This document shows positions 11,325-22,411 of a stretch of 64,000 nt of DNA, in pieces; positions within the stretch are counted from its first letter, which is position 1; each line of letters opens with the position of its first letter. This DNA is from Pristionchus mayeri (Eukaryota > Nematoda > Chromadorea > Rhabditida > Neodiplogasteridae), in assembly GCA_036245805.1 (NCBI GenBank), contig BTRK01000006.1:13176365-13240364 (forward strand), written 5' to 3'. Below the pieces are notes generated by a model that saw only the letters and a list, made by a program, of their open reading frames with translations, was not told where the DNA came from and made no database searches. The position numbers were made by a program, and so were the translations under genes.

Positions 11325-12591
11325 TTAGGCTGAGTAATAAGTTTTGTCCGATTTCGTACCCCCACTTTGAGCTTATATTGTTTGCTTGTTTCAAATCGCC
11401 ACACGTTGTCCTCATGTCAATATATATGGACATGTTTGATCTTTAGAACATTATGGTTGGGGTGGGGCAACGTTGCCTACTATGGGAGAAATGAAGGTCA
11501 ATTCAACTTTAATTTTTTTACAAAAGTTAAAATTTTCTTTAATGTTGCGATATTTCAAAGATACAATTTTAGGTCTAAGCACACAAAGTGTACTAAGAAG
11601 CCTAAGACTTGTTCTACCTAGTAGCAAAAAGTGAGAGTAGCTGGATTCGTTATTGCCTTCGTACAGGCCACTGAATCCGAGACACCATTGAAAATAAGAA
11701 TCATCACGAAGAAATTCCCTGTTTCGCAGATTGACTGGAATGGCACCTACCTAGGGGCGATGTTATTAATGCCTACAGGACTCTCAATTATGCCGATAGT
11801 TAAGAGACCATTTGGCTTTTTCATCTAAAAAAGTGATGTTGGTTCATCAACTATGTTTCGATCATCAAATGTTGAAAAATCTGATATTGAGGGTTTTCAG
11901 GTAAAACCTACCCCACAAAAAGTACCGATCTCCAAGAGCTTCCTTATTAGTGACCGATAGAGCAAGGATTGTTCTTTAATTTCATCACGAAATAACTGCT
12001 CTTCAAGCCACTGCACTATCACATCAATGTCAGACAGTGGAATTTCGATGTTCAAAATTGGACACTTATAATCTGAAGAGCACTGTTCATTGATGAAGTG
12101 CCGCATACCCTCCTAAAGAAAATTATGGCGTGTACTAGAATTGTAGTTCACATGCATGAATAATTGAAATCACAAGACCCATCGGTATAGGTACAGTACG
12201 CCATAATCGTATCTTGACAAGCCTGACGACAACTCAAACTCTTATTAAGCACTCATCGTTAATAGGCCTCTCGAGGCTGATCAGTATCAACATCACCAGC
12301 GCGATATATGTCAATCATACTTCATTACTGTGGCAAAGATTGGGCGCTATCTCTATTCGCAATGAAATGCTGATCCTTCAAAAAGTCAGTGTGTTGGTCA
12401 ACCACATTAAGTTTAGGACATGACTGTGTCCGTTTCATTGGTCAGACAGATCTACGGTAGTGTGCGCTAAAGAGAGTATAAACGCCCCTATCTATCATGG
12501 AAAGGCATAAGCTGATTGGATTACAATGAACGATGTGAGAGGTCAGAATGATTATTAGCCGAAATCGGACAAAACTTATTACTCAGCCTGA
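11325..12591. mobile_element. Mariner-type element, copy 1, no intact transposase
   Basis: 1267 bp flanked by TA, with inverted ends of about 28 bp (TTAGGCTGAGTAATAAG...; right end TCAGGCTGAG on the complement). The TA duplication and ends are typical of mariner. On the minus strand, near 12300-12270, two frames give GDVDTDQPR and ERPINDE. This resembles the GDxxxEDxPRxGRP region of mariner transposases broken by a frameshift. No long ORF exists. A copy at 32857 is about 97-98% identical by eye. It sits in an intron of CX copy B. Confidence 0.75.
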
Positions 12592-12722
12592 TATTAACGG
12601 GGAGAAACAATCCTGACACTACTGCGTGACGAATCGGGTATCGGACTTTAATAATAATACTCATTTCGTTGATACCTCAATCTTGCTGTCTTCGATTTTA
12701 CGAAAGACTCCAGATAAAGATT

Positions 12723-13980
12723 CATAAAAAATCGTAGCTTTTTCGAGAGTATGCGTTTCAAGCAATTTTATTGCCAAATATAGTAGGTCGAGTTCATACA
12801 CGACTATAAAAAAAACAAGTCGATTTCTGTGATAGGCCTTTTTGGCAATATGCATTTGAATGCTCCAAAGTGACGTTGGCCATAAAAAGATGTTCGTTAC
12901 CCTGCTTTGTTTTGCCCATTATTTAATACCTATTACTATATTTCAACATTTCTGTAATAGGAGACTTCGATAACGTCGAAAAAATAAGAGATTTCACAAC
13001 TTCTGAAAATTCGATTTTGAGACCTCAGTTTTCATCAAATTTACGGCTATCCAAGTCAGAAATTTGACAACAGCTACTATCAACGCTGGGTGGAACCTAC
13101 AGCGGGCTTCGACTTGAATTGATTTCTATGAAAAGAACTTCTATATGCGCTCTAAAAGTTATTATATTTTGCTTCGAAGATGCTCGTTCGAAAGGGAATT
13201 TTCAGAACAATTAATTTTTTTGATGTTCAGAATATGATATTTAGTACGGTTCAAGTATAATTCTCAATTGTTGGTAACAATGTATGGTTAAATCAACATT
13301 AGAACTTACTAGCTTTGAGATACGTAAATTTGGTAAAAAATGGGGTCTCAAAAATCGAATTTTCAGAAGTTGTGAAATCTCTTATTTTTTCGACGTTATC
13401 GAAGTCTCCTATTACAGAAATGTTGACATATAGTAATAGTCATTAAATAATGGGCAAAACAAAGCAGGGTAACGCACATCTTTTTATGGCCAACGTCACT
13501 TTGGAGCATTCAAATGCATATTGCCAAAAAGGCCTATCACAGAAATCGACTTGTGTATTTTTTATATTCGTGTATGAACTCGACCTACTATATTTGGCAA
13601 TAAAATTGCTTGAAACGCATACTCTCGAAAAAGCTACGATTTTTTATCTCGATCAAAATCTGCTTTATAGAGCATAACTTGGCGAGCGTTGGTTATACCG
13701 CTTAGGTCATAACATGAAAGTTTTTTATTATATTTTTCCGATCATTTTGAGCACCTTGCCATGTCTCTAGCTCGTCTGGGAGCTGAGATACAGTATAGCC
13801 GGGAGCAAAACCGGAAAATTCCTAAAAGCCGGCTCTGGGACCTGTGGCCTAGATTTTTCGAGAAGTTGGCTCTAGTGTATGCTACCACTATAATATGAAG
13901 GCAAACAAAAAATAAAAGTTGGAAATTGTTCCCGAGGGGTCGTTTTTTCCTCCACTGACTCATGATACACGTGATAAGTT
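12723..13980. repeat. Fold-back element 2, left end missing
   Basis: The arms match from about 12727 (ATAAAAAATCGTAGC) to the right arm at about 13646, with a centre near 13180. The right end continues about 335 bp to TCCACTGACTCATGATACACGTG, the terminus shared with elements 1 and 3, and contains the CCTAAAAGCCGGCTCTGGGA block. The matching left terminal 335 bp is absent, and the break falls inside a CX exon at about 12723. The element and about half of that exon were therefore lost in one event. Confidence 0.75.
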
Positions 13981-14759
13981 CGCATATTTTAGAAATGTGA
14001 ATAAAATTACTAAAATCCATAGAAAACTCACCGGAAGCTCTGAATCTCGATTGTTCGACCGTCTTCATTGAACACGGACGAGGACCACACAAAAATCTGA
14101 CTTTCGTTGTAATAACGGGTACGACTTCCTAAAAATCAAAATATTTTAATCCCATGCATTGATGGAATATATTCAGAAATCGTGCCATTTTGTAACCCGA
14201 GGTAGTCGAGTTTCGAGTCAACCAATTTAAGAAATAGGTTTATTAATTATGAAAAAATATGGAACTCACTACTCGGCTTATACCCGGCACTCATAATGGG
14301 ATACATAACGAGAATAAGAATGCACAAGTGAAATTGCATTCTGAAATCAATAATGGTTATGAATTTAATACGGAAAAGAGCATTGCAAGGGAAAGGAGGG
14401 GATGCGTAAGGTTTTCACTAGTCGTCGGAAGTGTAACACATAATGAAATCTCAAGACAGGAACATCGAATGATATGGTATTTATTGTGTTTATCATCGGG
14501 AAAAATGCGTCTTTTGTCTGGTCGCGATTTCAGGGCGAAATTTTAAACTTTTAGGGGAACGTGGGCTCGAAATTATATTATGTATGTTACACAATTGGTC
14601 GAATGTGAATGCGGGTAGAATATTAAAATATAATTGGAATTACAGGATATCATTGAACAGAACAATATACTTAGATTCTTCGAATTATAGAAGAAACAGC
14701 TCGAGAGTCGCCGTATGGGAAATATCTGGATAAATGTGGGCATAGTGGAATAACCAAGT

Positions 14760-14935
14760 GCGATTAGTGAGAGAACAGCGAGAGAGTGTAGGAAGGGGAA
14801 CACTTGGAACGGGAGACGAGCGGAGAGGATAGGAGAGTAGGGAGAAGAGAGTGAGAGTGACCTGCCCCCCGAAGGACAAATACGGTGAAGGTAAGAGATG
14901 GGTGGCAATAGTGGCATGCTCAACGGATTATCTCT
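14760..14935 (-). promoter_or_regulatory. Conserved upstream block of CX copy B
   Basis: On the plus strand a purine-rich tract ends in GAGAGTGAGAGTGACC, then GAAGGACAAATAC, AAGAGATG and GTGGCAATAGTGGCATG in that order. The same order occurs at 17690-17815, and a looser version at 20935-21100. It lies about 420 bp 5' of the copy B start. Read on the gene strand it is CT-rich. It is likely promoter or 5' leader. Confidence 0.5.
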
Positions 14936-14971
14936 TCTCTCCATTCCATGTATTCTTTCGTTCACCATGAC

Positions 14972-15222
14972 TTAAAGGAGGAGCAAAGTCAAAATTCAAT
15001 TTTCTAGTTTTCATATGTACGGCCTAGCTCTCCCCAAGGATAAGAATCTCCGAAATTTTCACATTGATATCTCCATTGAAAAAGAGTTATCGGTAGTTGG
15101 CGGGGAGCCAAATCAGGGAATGCTCAGGCAACGAGCGAGAGAGCACGCGCCTTGAAGAGAGTTCTCCTCTAATTGAAATATATTTCGACCGAACGCGGAT
15201 TTGCCTTTACCCCTCCTTTAAG
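14972..15222. repeat. MITE-like repeat, copy 2
   Basis: About 250 bp with inverted ends TTAAAGGAGG and CCTCCTTTAA. The interior resembles 1649-1920 (CGAAATTTTCACATTGATATC; GAGCGAGAGAGCACG). It lies between the upstream block of copy B and the 3' end of copy C. TTAA at both ends suggests a TTAA-targeting element. Confidence 0.55.
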
Positions 15223-15478
15223 AGAGAGTGTGTGAATTTAAGCGAGCGAAACGGTTAATATGTTCAGTGTTCATCCAATGGGCACTCGGTTTTAGGAAGT
15301 ACCAGTATTTATTTGATGTTGTTCGCATTGTGTATGTATTTATCTGTGAATTTAGTGTCAACAATCGGGGTAATATGCTTGCGAAAGATCATGCATCATT
15401 AGAGGCCATCTGGTACAATTTACCATGTGATTACCAAATACCCAGAAAACAATAATTTTTTTCCGTCCATGGAAGAAC

Positions 15479-17437
15479 TTATGACTTAGTTGTGACGGTA
15501 GAAATTTGGGGATTCTTCTCGGTGCAATACTTCACAATGTAGTTGTTACCTTTGCCAGCTGCTTTTCGCTGGAGTCCTGATTAAAATAATTATATGAATA
15601 TTATTCTGAAACATTATCTGTATGTTTCAAATCAAAAAAAATGATATCGGTTTGTTACCTTTCAGGACAGCGATCATGCACAAGCCCACAATCACAACCA
15701 TAAGGCCGATCGTAGCTCTGCAAATGCCTGAGTGACAGAATAGTGTACACATTTTTTAAACGTTAAATTGCGCATTGTTTGCAAATATTAATTTCATTTA
15801 AATAATTTTGCACTGAAAGTAGATGAAACTTGCATCAAAGCTTTGGTGTGCGAATCAGGATCACAGCATTCCCACGCACAACAGACTGCTGGGCACCTCC
15901 ACTTGAAGTGGATGAACCTGCAATTGCAATCATGTCGAGTTGCATTTGTATTATAAGCGTTGTACTAGTTGAATCACATGATTGCTATCAAAAATGATTC
16001 TGAACAATGAATAATCCGTTAAATATTACGCAAAAGAAGTGTCTTACTCGTGACCATCCACCGATTGAAATTGGAATGGCGCGAGATGCGCAGCTGCACT
16101 GATTGGTCGGGAGCATCTGAAAGTAAACATTCCATTTGTCAAATGCCTTTAAGTATTTCTTTCAATCAGCGTACAGTTATATCCACAGTAACATTAATTG
16201 TTGAAGCTGCGACCTTCATTTAATTTACCTGTCCATTCTTTGTTCAGCATCACAATAAGTGACAGTTCGCCGATCATTAGACGTCAAGTATGTCATACAT
16301 TCAGGCGACGGAGAAGGCACGGGAACCGTGTATTTTTCCGCCCAAAAGTATACGATTTGACGAGAACCAATTCTGGAGATAAATGGTACACATTGTTGTG
16401 CGCTTTGTTATAACTGACGTGAAGGGTTTCGATATATCCTTGACAAATATTGAAATTTTGAACGGTGAGATGGTACGAGTCATCTTAATTACAATAATGC
16501 CATTATAAAAGGTTTGATGCTTGGAACTGGCTACTAGTGTTGTTATTGCGAGCGCTCATCGCTCGGCGAGCGGTTGGAAATGGCCGAGTGCTCGAGCGCT
16601 CGTCTGTGTGAAATGATAGGGCGAGCGCTCGAGCGCTCGCTCATTTTCCATCGCTCGCCGAGCGATGAGCGCTCGGAATAACAACACTACTGGCTACAGA
16701 GTTTTTAAAAAGAAAATAAATTGAATTACAGATTTACGAGGTTTACGAGCTATTTATACACACTTTACAGGTAGTAAGAGAAAGCCACATACAAAATTAC
16801 CCAAATCTATTGTTTTCATAATATGTACGCACCATGTCAAAAATGAATCTGCCAAAACCCTAGATAGGAACATTCTTAGTTGCACTCTCCTTAATTCCTC
16901 ACCGACGTTCGAAATTACAACTGAATTAGTTATCATCCAGGGGTCTCATCCGACAGTTATCGTCTGACATATTATCCCAAAATAATCAGTTGTAGGTCGG
17001 TTCGTGGATTTTACAATAACAGCAAGCATTGGTACCTCAATCTTGTTCATATCCTGAAACACCGATAAAGATTCGTTTGTGAATAGAGAAGCGTAGATGG
17101 TTGAGCTATTGATAGTAGGACATTTTGAGGGATCAGCCTCCCCGTCGCCTATTAAATGAACAGCTGACAGATTTTCAAGCATGTAATAAAAAAACACCGG
17201 AAGCTCTCAATCGCAATTGTTCTGCCATTTTCGTTAACCGTAGTTTTGCTTTCCCTATGTTCTGCAAATATATTAGTTTTCCTTCACCACATAATCGTAG
17301 GGAGAGGATCATATAATTGCGAACCATTAAATTTGAACAAAACAAAAAGTAAAAATATTTTGGAACTCACTTATCGTAGGAGTGAAGCACTTAAGGGAGG
17401 GCACAAGAAGAGTGAAAATGAATAAGTGCAGTTTCAT
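15479..17437 (-). CDS. CX-module membrane protein (copy C)
   Basis: Predicted secreted or surface single-pass protein of unknown role. Signal peptide exon: MKLHLFIFTLLVPSLKCF, ATG at 17437-17435. Then about 17255-17192 (NENGRTIAIESFR), about 17155-17033 (TINSSTIYASLFTNESL), about 16483-16425 (TISPFKISIFVKDISKPFT), about 16380-16255 (QIVYFWAEKYTVP), about 16122-16050 (CSRPISAAAHLAPFQF) and about 15918-15835 (CPAVCCAWECC). A membrane segment follows near 15715-15655 (IGLMVVIVGLCMIAVL), then a tail from about 15575 ending ISTVTTKS. The signature exon has CPAVCC where paralogues have CPxGTVCC, a two-residue deletion that alters cysteine spacing. One intron holds a hAT-like MITE at 16535. The shared upstream block lies at 17690-17815. 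Confidence 0.7.
16535..16689. repeat. hAT-like hairpin MITE with 8-bp target duplication
   Basis: About 155 bp and almost fully self-complementary, with ends TAGTGTTGTTATT and AATAACAACACTA. The inner sequence is a run of GCGAGCGCTC-type palindromes. It is flanked by CTGGCTAC on both sides (16527-16534 and 16690-16697). Ends starting TAGTG and an 8-bp duplication fit hAT-derived MITEs. It is in an intron of CX copy C. Confidence 0.8.
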
Positions 17438-17689
17438 TCTGAAACAAAACACTTATTTCCAAAATGCCCTAAAGGGAATACACGGTACGAACCGTTCTCT
17501 TATTCTGCTGTAACTAACAAAATCTGAACATTACGACAGGAACATCGAACAGCCTGACATTTCGTCTGCAAGTTCCTCAGCGGAACAGAACTTACATCAC
17601 CGGAGCCGAGTAGGGGCAGCTGTAGGGGGCTTTAACTGTACCTAATAGAGGGTGCGGATTGGAATTGATGAACCGAGTTGATTAGTGCG

Positions 17690-17820
17690 AGAGGAGAGAA
17701 AGGGGCAAGGGAGGAGGGAAGGAAAGGCGAAATATGAGAGTGAGAGTGACCCCACCCGAAGGACAAATACAGAAAAGATAAGAGATGTGTGGCAATAGTG
17801 GCATGTTCAGTGATCATCGG
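17690..17820 (-). promoter_or_regulatory. Conserved upstream block of CX copy C
   Basis: GAGAGTGAGAGTGACC, GAAGGACAAATAC, AAGAGATG and GTGGCAATAGTGGCATG appear in the same order as at 14760-14935, about 250-380 bp 5' of the copy C start. Confidence 0.5.
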
Positions 17821-17995
17821 AAGTGCTATTACTGAAGTTTGCAATCCGATGCCTGTATACAATATTTTTTAAAAAAATCTTTAGAACACATAAATACATG
17901 GTGCATTTTCCGTGGTGTCTGAATGGAGTTGCGATGCATACAATATGTATTTACAGTTCATCATGATGCGATAATTCAGGAATAATTATGCGTTT

Positions 17996-20743
17996 TCACA
18001 TGGAAGTGGTGATGAAATTTGCGAGTATGGAGGAGGAGGAGAATTCCGTGGAGTGCCCTTGCCCGAGCGTAACTTATCGTGCAGTTTTGTGTACTTTGGC
18101 AGCTGCCTTGCCCCATTCTGAAAAAAAGAAGGATTTGACCGACTAGAGGGCATTGCAAAATGAGAGATCGAGAAATTTTTGCACAGCCCAGTTTCGAATC
18201 GTTAAATGGTCTGTGAATGAAATATTAGATTGGTCCATAAGTTTCTGACTTTTTATTTTTCATAATTTCTCCTGGCCTATTTCGATTGCCTACAATTCCT
18301 CTATAGTTTTAGTGACGTCAGTAGTGGTGGAGTACCGTAAATCATTTTCATTGAATATAGCGGTTATTCAACATGAGAAAATTATTTTCATATCGAAACT
18401 GCCGAAAATAGCGTTTTTCGGTGTTTTTGGTTGAGCTCAACTTCTCGAATATTTGAGACCTCCTGAATCTGCTCAACATATATGTAGTAGGGCAAGAGTT
18501 GCTTGTTCAGTTAAACGTGAACAACTCGGTCTTCATTGCGAGTGAGAAGAGAGGAACAACAAAACGTGATGATTTCAATGTTTCAATTTCTACATCGCAG
18601 TTCCGAAATATCCTAATTACCTATTGATTTATGAATCTGTTCATATATATAACTGTGTCCTAAGATAGGAAGGTAGAAAATAATGAGCCACTATTGAGCT
18701 CTCGAGGTCGATCTATACGAGTACAGTGCCAGAAAATATAAAAAAAGCATTTCCCAATTAGCGTAGTTTGTTGATTTCGCCAAAATTTTAAGCGGGGTTT
18801 CAGAGGAACAGAACTTCCGAAGTGCCAAATCATATGTCCCTGTAATAGGCTTCTCAAAAATCCATCGCTTTTGTCTCAATCACTTCTGCCCTTGGAATTA
18901 CGATCAATTGAAAAGTATTGAAAATCAAGCACGAAGTAGATTTTGACTGTGAATAGTGTCATCCTTGTTGATCGAATTGGTCCGATATTGCATCGCGTAA
19001 AAAGTATTCCCAAGCCTTCATCAACTATGCATAACCATTAATTGATTGACTGGATGCGTTGGACGGGGAATGTCAAAATGTCCGAACATGAAAATAGTCA
19101 GAAACTTATGGACCAACCTGATACATGTTGATCATACTGTAATGGTAGTCAAAAGCAGCAAGGAGTGTGAACATTACGATGAAGATAATCATGTACTTTC
19201 TCAAAATATGTTTATTGATGTGGTTAATGTTTAAATCTCATATAAATTCGCCACTACACGCCCAATATTTGAGTCGTATAAAGGAGGTAGCATGCTTTTT
19301 TTTATATTCTGCACTGCTTTACCTCAACTTCGCATCGTTAGACGCAATTTCGCAGCACTCCCACTCACAGCACACAGTTCCCACAGGACATAGCCACGCA
19401 AAATTAGTCACTCTGAAATTAAATTGTTTTGAACATGAAAACAAATAATTGAGTGAATTTGCCATGTTATGGAATACATACGGAAATCGTTAAGATTTTA
19501 AAAATGGCAAAACGCCGCTCACTCTTCCCCTTTGTCCGAGACGAACTGGAATAGCTCGAGGTGGGGAAGTGAGCTTATTGGACCACGGCATCTGGAAACA
19601 CGAACTCGTTGAACGCACCACTGTACATACGAGTGTGGAATTAACTTTTGCCGCCGAACTATGATAAAATGCATCACTAGGTAATATTAAACTGTTGAAT
19701 CCACACGATGCATTTCAACGAACATTACTGCCATCTAGACATCAGAATACAGTTTTGAAAAATGCATATGTTGACCTGTCCATTGGTCCATCGGTGTCGC
19801 AAAAGGAGGTGCCGAAGTCAACATTCGACGTGCGAATTGATACGCAATCTCGCGACATCACTCTAGCACTGGGCAGCGAATTTTCGCCCCAGAAGTACGC
19901 GACAAAACCGTCCGGGGCGACCCTGAACAAATTCGAATGTATACAACATTGGTGCTGAAGAACTCAATGATTCTCTGATACAAATTTATCGGATAATCAA
20001 GTGTTTGACATTTGTCATTGAATCAAAAAAGATTGCCGATGAAAATATCTCACGTGAACGGTTTCATGATATCTTTGACTGTGAGTTTCAGCTTGAGCGG
20101 AGAGCTGACATGATTCACCTAAAAATCTTCGTTCCACTATTAACTTTTCCAGTTATCGAACTTATCAGGCAATACTCTCTGAGGTAGATATGACTTCGCA
20201 AGAAATGACCCCCTTCAGAATCTTGCTTTCTCACCGTTTAGACAGTACTGATGATGTTCGGGTAACGTCCTAGGGAATGAATACAAAAAGACGCGCACAG
20301 TTCACACGCACGGATGGCCGAGTGGTCTAAGGCGCCAGACTCAAGCGACAAGCTTGGCACGAGTTCAGTGCCTTCTGGGTGTTCTGGTACCCGTAAGGGT
20401 GCGTGGGTTCGAACCCCACTCCGTGCAAACTTTTGTGCCTATTTTTTTGCTTAGAAATGCATTTCACGTGTAATAAAAAAAGGTCGTCTCTTGCGATTCC
20501 TATCATAATAAGATCACCTCAATCTCGCTGTTGTTGAAGCCTTTACTGAAAACCTTCGAGCGAGCTTCGCGGGATAAGAGATACGAATAGACCACAAATC
20601 CATTAGGGACTGCTCTGTGGCTGGAAATATGTAATTGTCATGGTCTGATATTCTCAAAAGATGAAGTACTCACGTTTTCCTCCGATCTGCGAACACAAGT
20701 TGGAGGGCATAAGGAGAAGCACGACGCATAAGTTGAGCATCAT
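17996..20743 (-). CDS. CX-module membrane protein with PPPPY tail (copy D)
   Basis: ATG at 20743 opens a signal peptide (MMLNLCVVLLLMPSNLC). Exons follow near 20622-20518 (GFVVYSYLLSREAR), 20105-20056 (LKLTVKDIMKPFT), 19930-19748 (GFVAYFWGENSLP), 19592-19523 (CRGPISSLPHLELFQF) and 19412-19325 (CPVGTVCCEWECC). A membrane segment lies near 19225-19145 (YMIIFIVMFTLLAAF). The tail exon starts at about 18120 (GARQLPKYTKLHDK), contains NSPPPPYSQISSP, and ends at 17996. PPxY is the core ligand of WW domains, for example in Nedd4-type ubiquitin ligases; here that is only an inference. One intron contains a mariner relic (18225-19121) and another contains an antisense tRNA-Leu (20308-20427). Confidence 0.7.
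18225..19121. mobile_element. Degenerate mariner element
   Basis: About 897 bp flanked by TA, with inverted ends TTAGATTGGTCCATAAG and TCAGGTTGGTCCATAAG reading to TTTCTGAC, typical of mariner. On the minus strand near 18760-18710 the peptide FFYIFWHCTRIDRPREL aligns with the mariner pattern MLxxWWDxxGxxxxELL, with the aspartate replaced by histidine. Frames are broken throughout. It lies in an intron of CX copy D. Confidence 0.7.
20308..20427 (+). tRNA. tRNA-Leu (anticodon CAA) with intron
   Basis: The acceptor stem GCACGGA (20308-20314) pairs with TCCGTGC (20420-20426), with discriminator A at 20427. D-arm GGCCGAGTGGTCTAAGG, anticodon stem CCAGA/TCTGG, anticodon CAA at 20342-20344, a long variable arm as expected of class II tRNAs, and T-arm GTGGGTTCGAACCCCAC. 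A 27-bp intron (20346-20372) follows the base after the anticodon, as known for nematode tRNA-Leu(CAA). It is transcribed opposite to CX copy D and lies inside one of its introns. Confidence 0.95.
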
Positions 20744-20934
20744 GCTGCAAAAACGGATTTATTTATTCGCGGGAGAAATGGGGGAGGGGCTGAGTAAAAA
20801 ATTAACTATTACGTGAAAATTAATCTCTGAGAATCTCTGCAGTGGTAGAATGCGCGCAAGGAAGGGTAAGCAGACTATTCGGAAACCCGATTTGCAACGA
20901 TATTATAAGCTCCCTCGGGCAACTCTACCGGCGA

Positions 20935-21105
20935 GTACGGATGAGAGTGGCAGAAGCAGTGTTTGATTAGTGAGCGACGGGGAAGAGACAGGGGCAGGGA
21001 GAGGAGAGAAGGGGTAGAGTGACCTGGTCAGAAGGACAAATATGGAGAGATAGATAAGAGTAGAGTCGGGTGGAAATAGTGTGGAAGCTTGTTGACCATG
21101 CAGAT
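20935..21105 (-). promoter_or_regulatory. Upstream block of CX copy D
   Basis: A purine-rich tract leads to TAGAGTGACCTG, GAAGGACAAATA, GATAAGAG and GGTGGAAATAGTG, a looser version of the block upstream of copies B and C. It lies about 250 bp 5' of the copy D start. Confidence 0.45.
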
Positions 21106-21207
21106 TCAATTCACGGCATTTCAGAAATATCGATATCTGGATGAGATGAAAACATGATGAGAACATAATTAGTCAAATGTATACATTACGAATTGATTTA
21201 TTGTCGG

Positions 21208-21340
21208 TCATGTTGGTAACATTGTCATTAAATTGTTTGTATTACGAAAAAAGGGGTGGTCAATCAATGAATAATGATCAGGTTTCATCCAGTACCCGTT
21301 TGCACCCTGGAACTTTGGCGCTTTTGAAAAAAAAATGTTT
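21208..21340 (-). pseudogene. Orphan C-terminal exon of a CX-family gene
   Basis: The minus strand encodes PKFQGANGYWMKPDHYS and reads on to a stop at 21208. This matches the last exon of copy E (PKFQTVNGYWMKPERY, near 26500). No CX, membrane or signal exon lies upstream; the STR receptor occupies the next 2 kb. I interpret it as the 3' stub of a lost copy. It could alternatively be used as an alternative tail by a distant gene. Confidence 0.55.
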
Positions 21341-22411
21341 CTTTCTTACTTCGATTGACAAATCCATAGCTTCAAGTGTGCGCGATCGTTTGTAAAGCTA
21401 TCTGGTAAGTAGTATCAACACGTCGTCATTCTATTCATTTGAGAGGGTACGACAGAACCGCAAGCTACAAAAACGCAACTAGCAATATCTTACCACAGAG
21501 GTGTGATAGAACTCCGTCGTTGGTATCAACTTATTACTAATGATGAACACTATCTTCCCTGAGGGCGTATGAATGACGTCACTGAAATAAGTGACGTCAT
21601 TCTTTTCAGACGTATAAGGCGTGCATCTGGACGAGGTACTAGAGTCCACATAATCTACCATACCCCTCTTTAATTTGCGGCTACCTTATCCTGATACACC
21701 ATAATATAGCTGACGTAGGCTCAGAAGTTCATTGAAAACTACCCTGCTCTCACGGCCATATACCAGCTAGATTGCGGTGTATGTCTAAAACCTATAAAAA
21801 GTGACGTAATTTTTTAAATAATATTGCCTCAGTGCAGGACGATGCTGATTTCACCTCTCTTCACTCGGATATTTCGGCACTTCTTTGCCATCAGCACTTT
21901 TGTCGTTTGTGCTTTTGTCGTTTTCGGCACTTTGCGCTTTTCGCGTTTGTCTTTGCGGTTCTGTGATACCCCCTCCCCTCTTAGTGCGTGGTTTGTTCAT
22001 CTCAAGATACCAGGGAAGCAAATCATGACTAGCGATGAACACATTAAGCTAGTATATCTACTCATCGTTTATTAACAATACATATCACACATTCGAATAG
22101 TTTCGTTAGAACACTGTTGAGCTCATGTATATATGTTCATGGTGAAATTATGTGCTTTATATTCTCGCTAATTTATTGTATTCCTTGTTGATTTTCTAGA
22201 GACGCTCCCCCCTCTTGTGATCAAACAAACAGCTGTACGAACTTGCTGCATTCTGTATCATGGTATCGCCACGCCACGAACTCGTCGAAAACTATAATTG
22301 CGGTGCGTTTCAAACGGATCTATGTCAGTATCCAAACATCGGACCCGGATCCGAACTTGGGACCGGGACATTGAAACATAACCAAAAATTCAAGCGTTAA
22401 TCATTGATCAG
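21341..22411. other. Spacer with a TGACGTCA hairpin
   Basis: At 21571-21602 GAATGACGTCACT and its exact complement flank AAATA, placing two TGACGTCA sites in one small hairpin. The rest holds no supported gene. The first exon of the STR receptor should lie here or just upstream of 22412, but I could not identify it. Confidence 0.4.

Larger units (their letters stand above)
10262..14339 (-). pseudogene. CX-module membrane gene interrupted by two transposons (copy B)
   Basis: The start exon at 14339 encodes a signal peptide (MQFHLCILILVMYPIMSAG). The exon near 14100-14038 ends FNEDGRTIEIQSFR at a GTGAGT donor. The next exon survives only as its 3' half (ESLSGVFRKIEDSKIEV, about 12724-12661), because a truncated fold-back replaces the 5' half. 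A 1.27-kb mariner-type element lies at 11325-12591. Downstream are exons near 11262-11200 (VADIAKPFESV), 11150-11035 (IAYYWAERH), 10873-10800 (CSQPIGALAHL), 10735-10640 (CPKGTVCCGWECC), a membrane segment near 10525-10450 (IFVAAFGLLLMCLVAV) and a tail from about 10395 ending SQISVVRTTPS. The loss of the conserved SSTIYxSLF half-exon should break the protein; the other parts remain readable, so inactivation may be recent. Confidence 0.65.

Noticed and set aside
14573..14968. 131-codon minus-strand ORF in the copy B upstream block
   Set aside because: Low-complexity Ser/Leu/Pro peptide translated from the CT-rich control region; similar ORFs appear in every such block.
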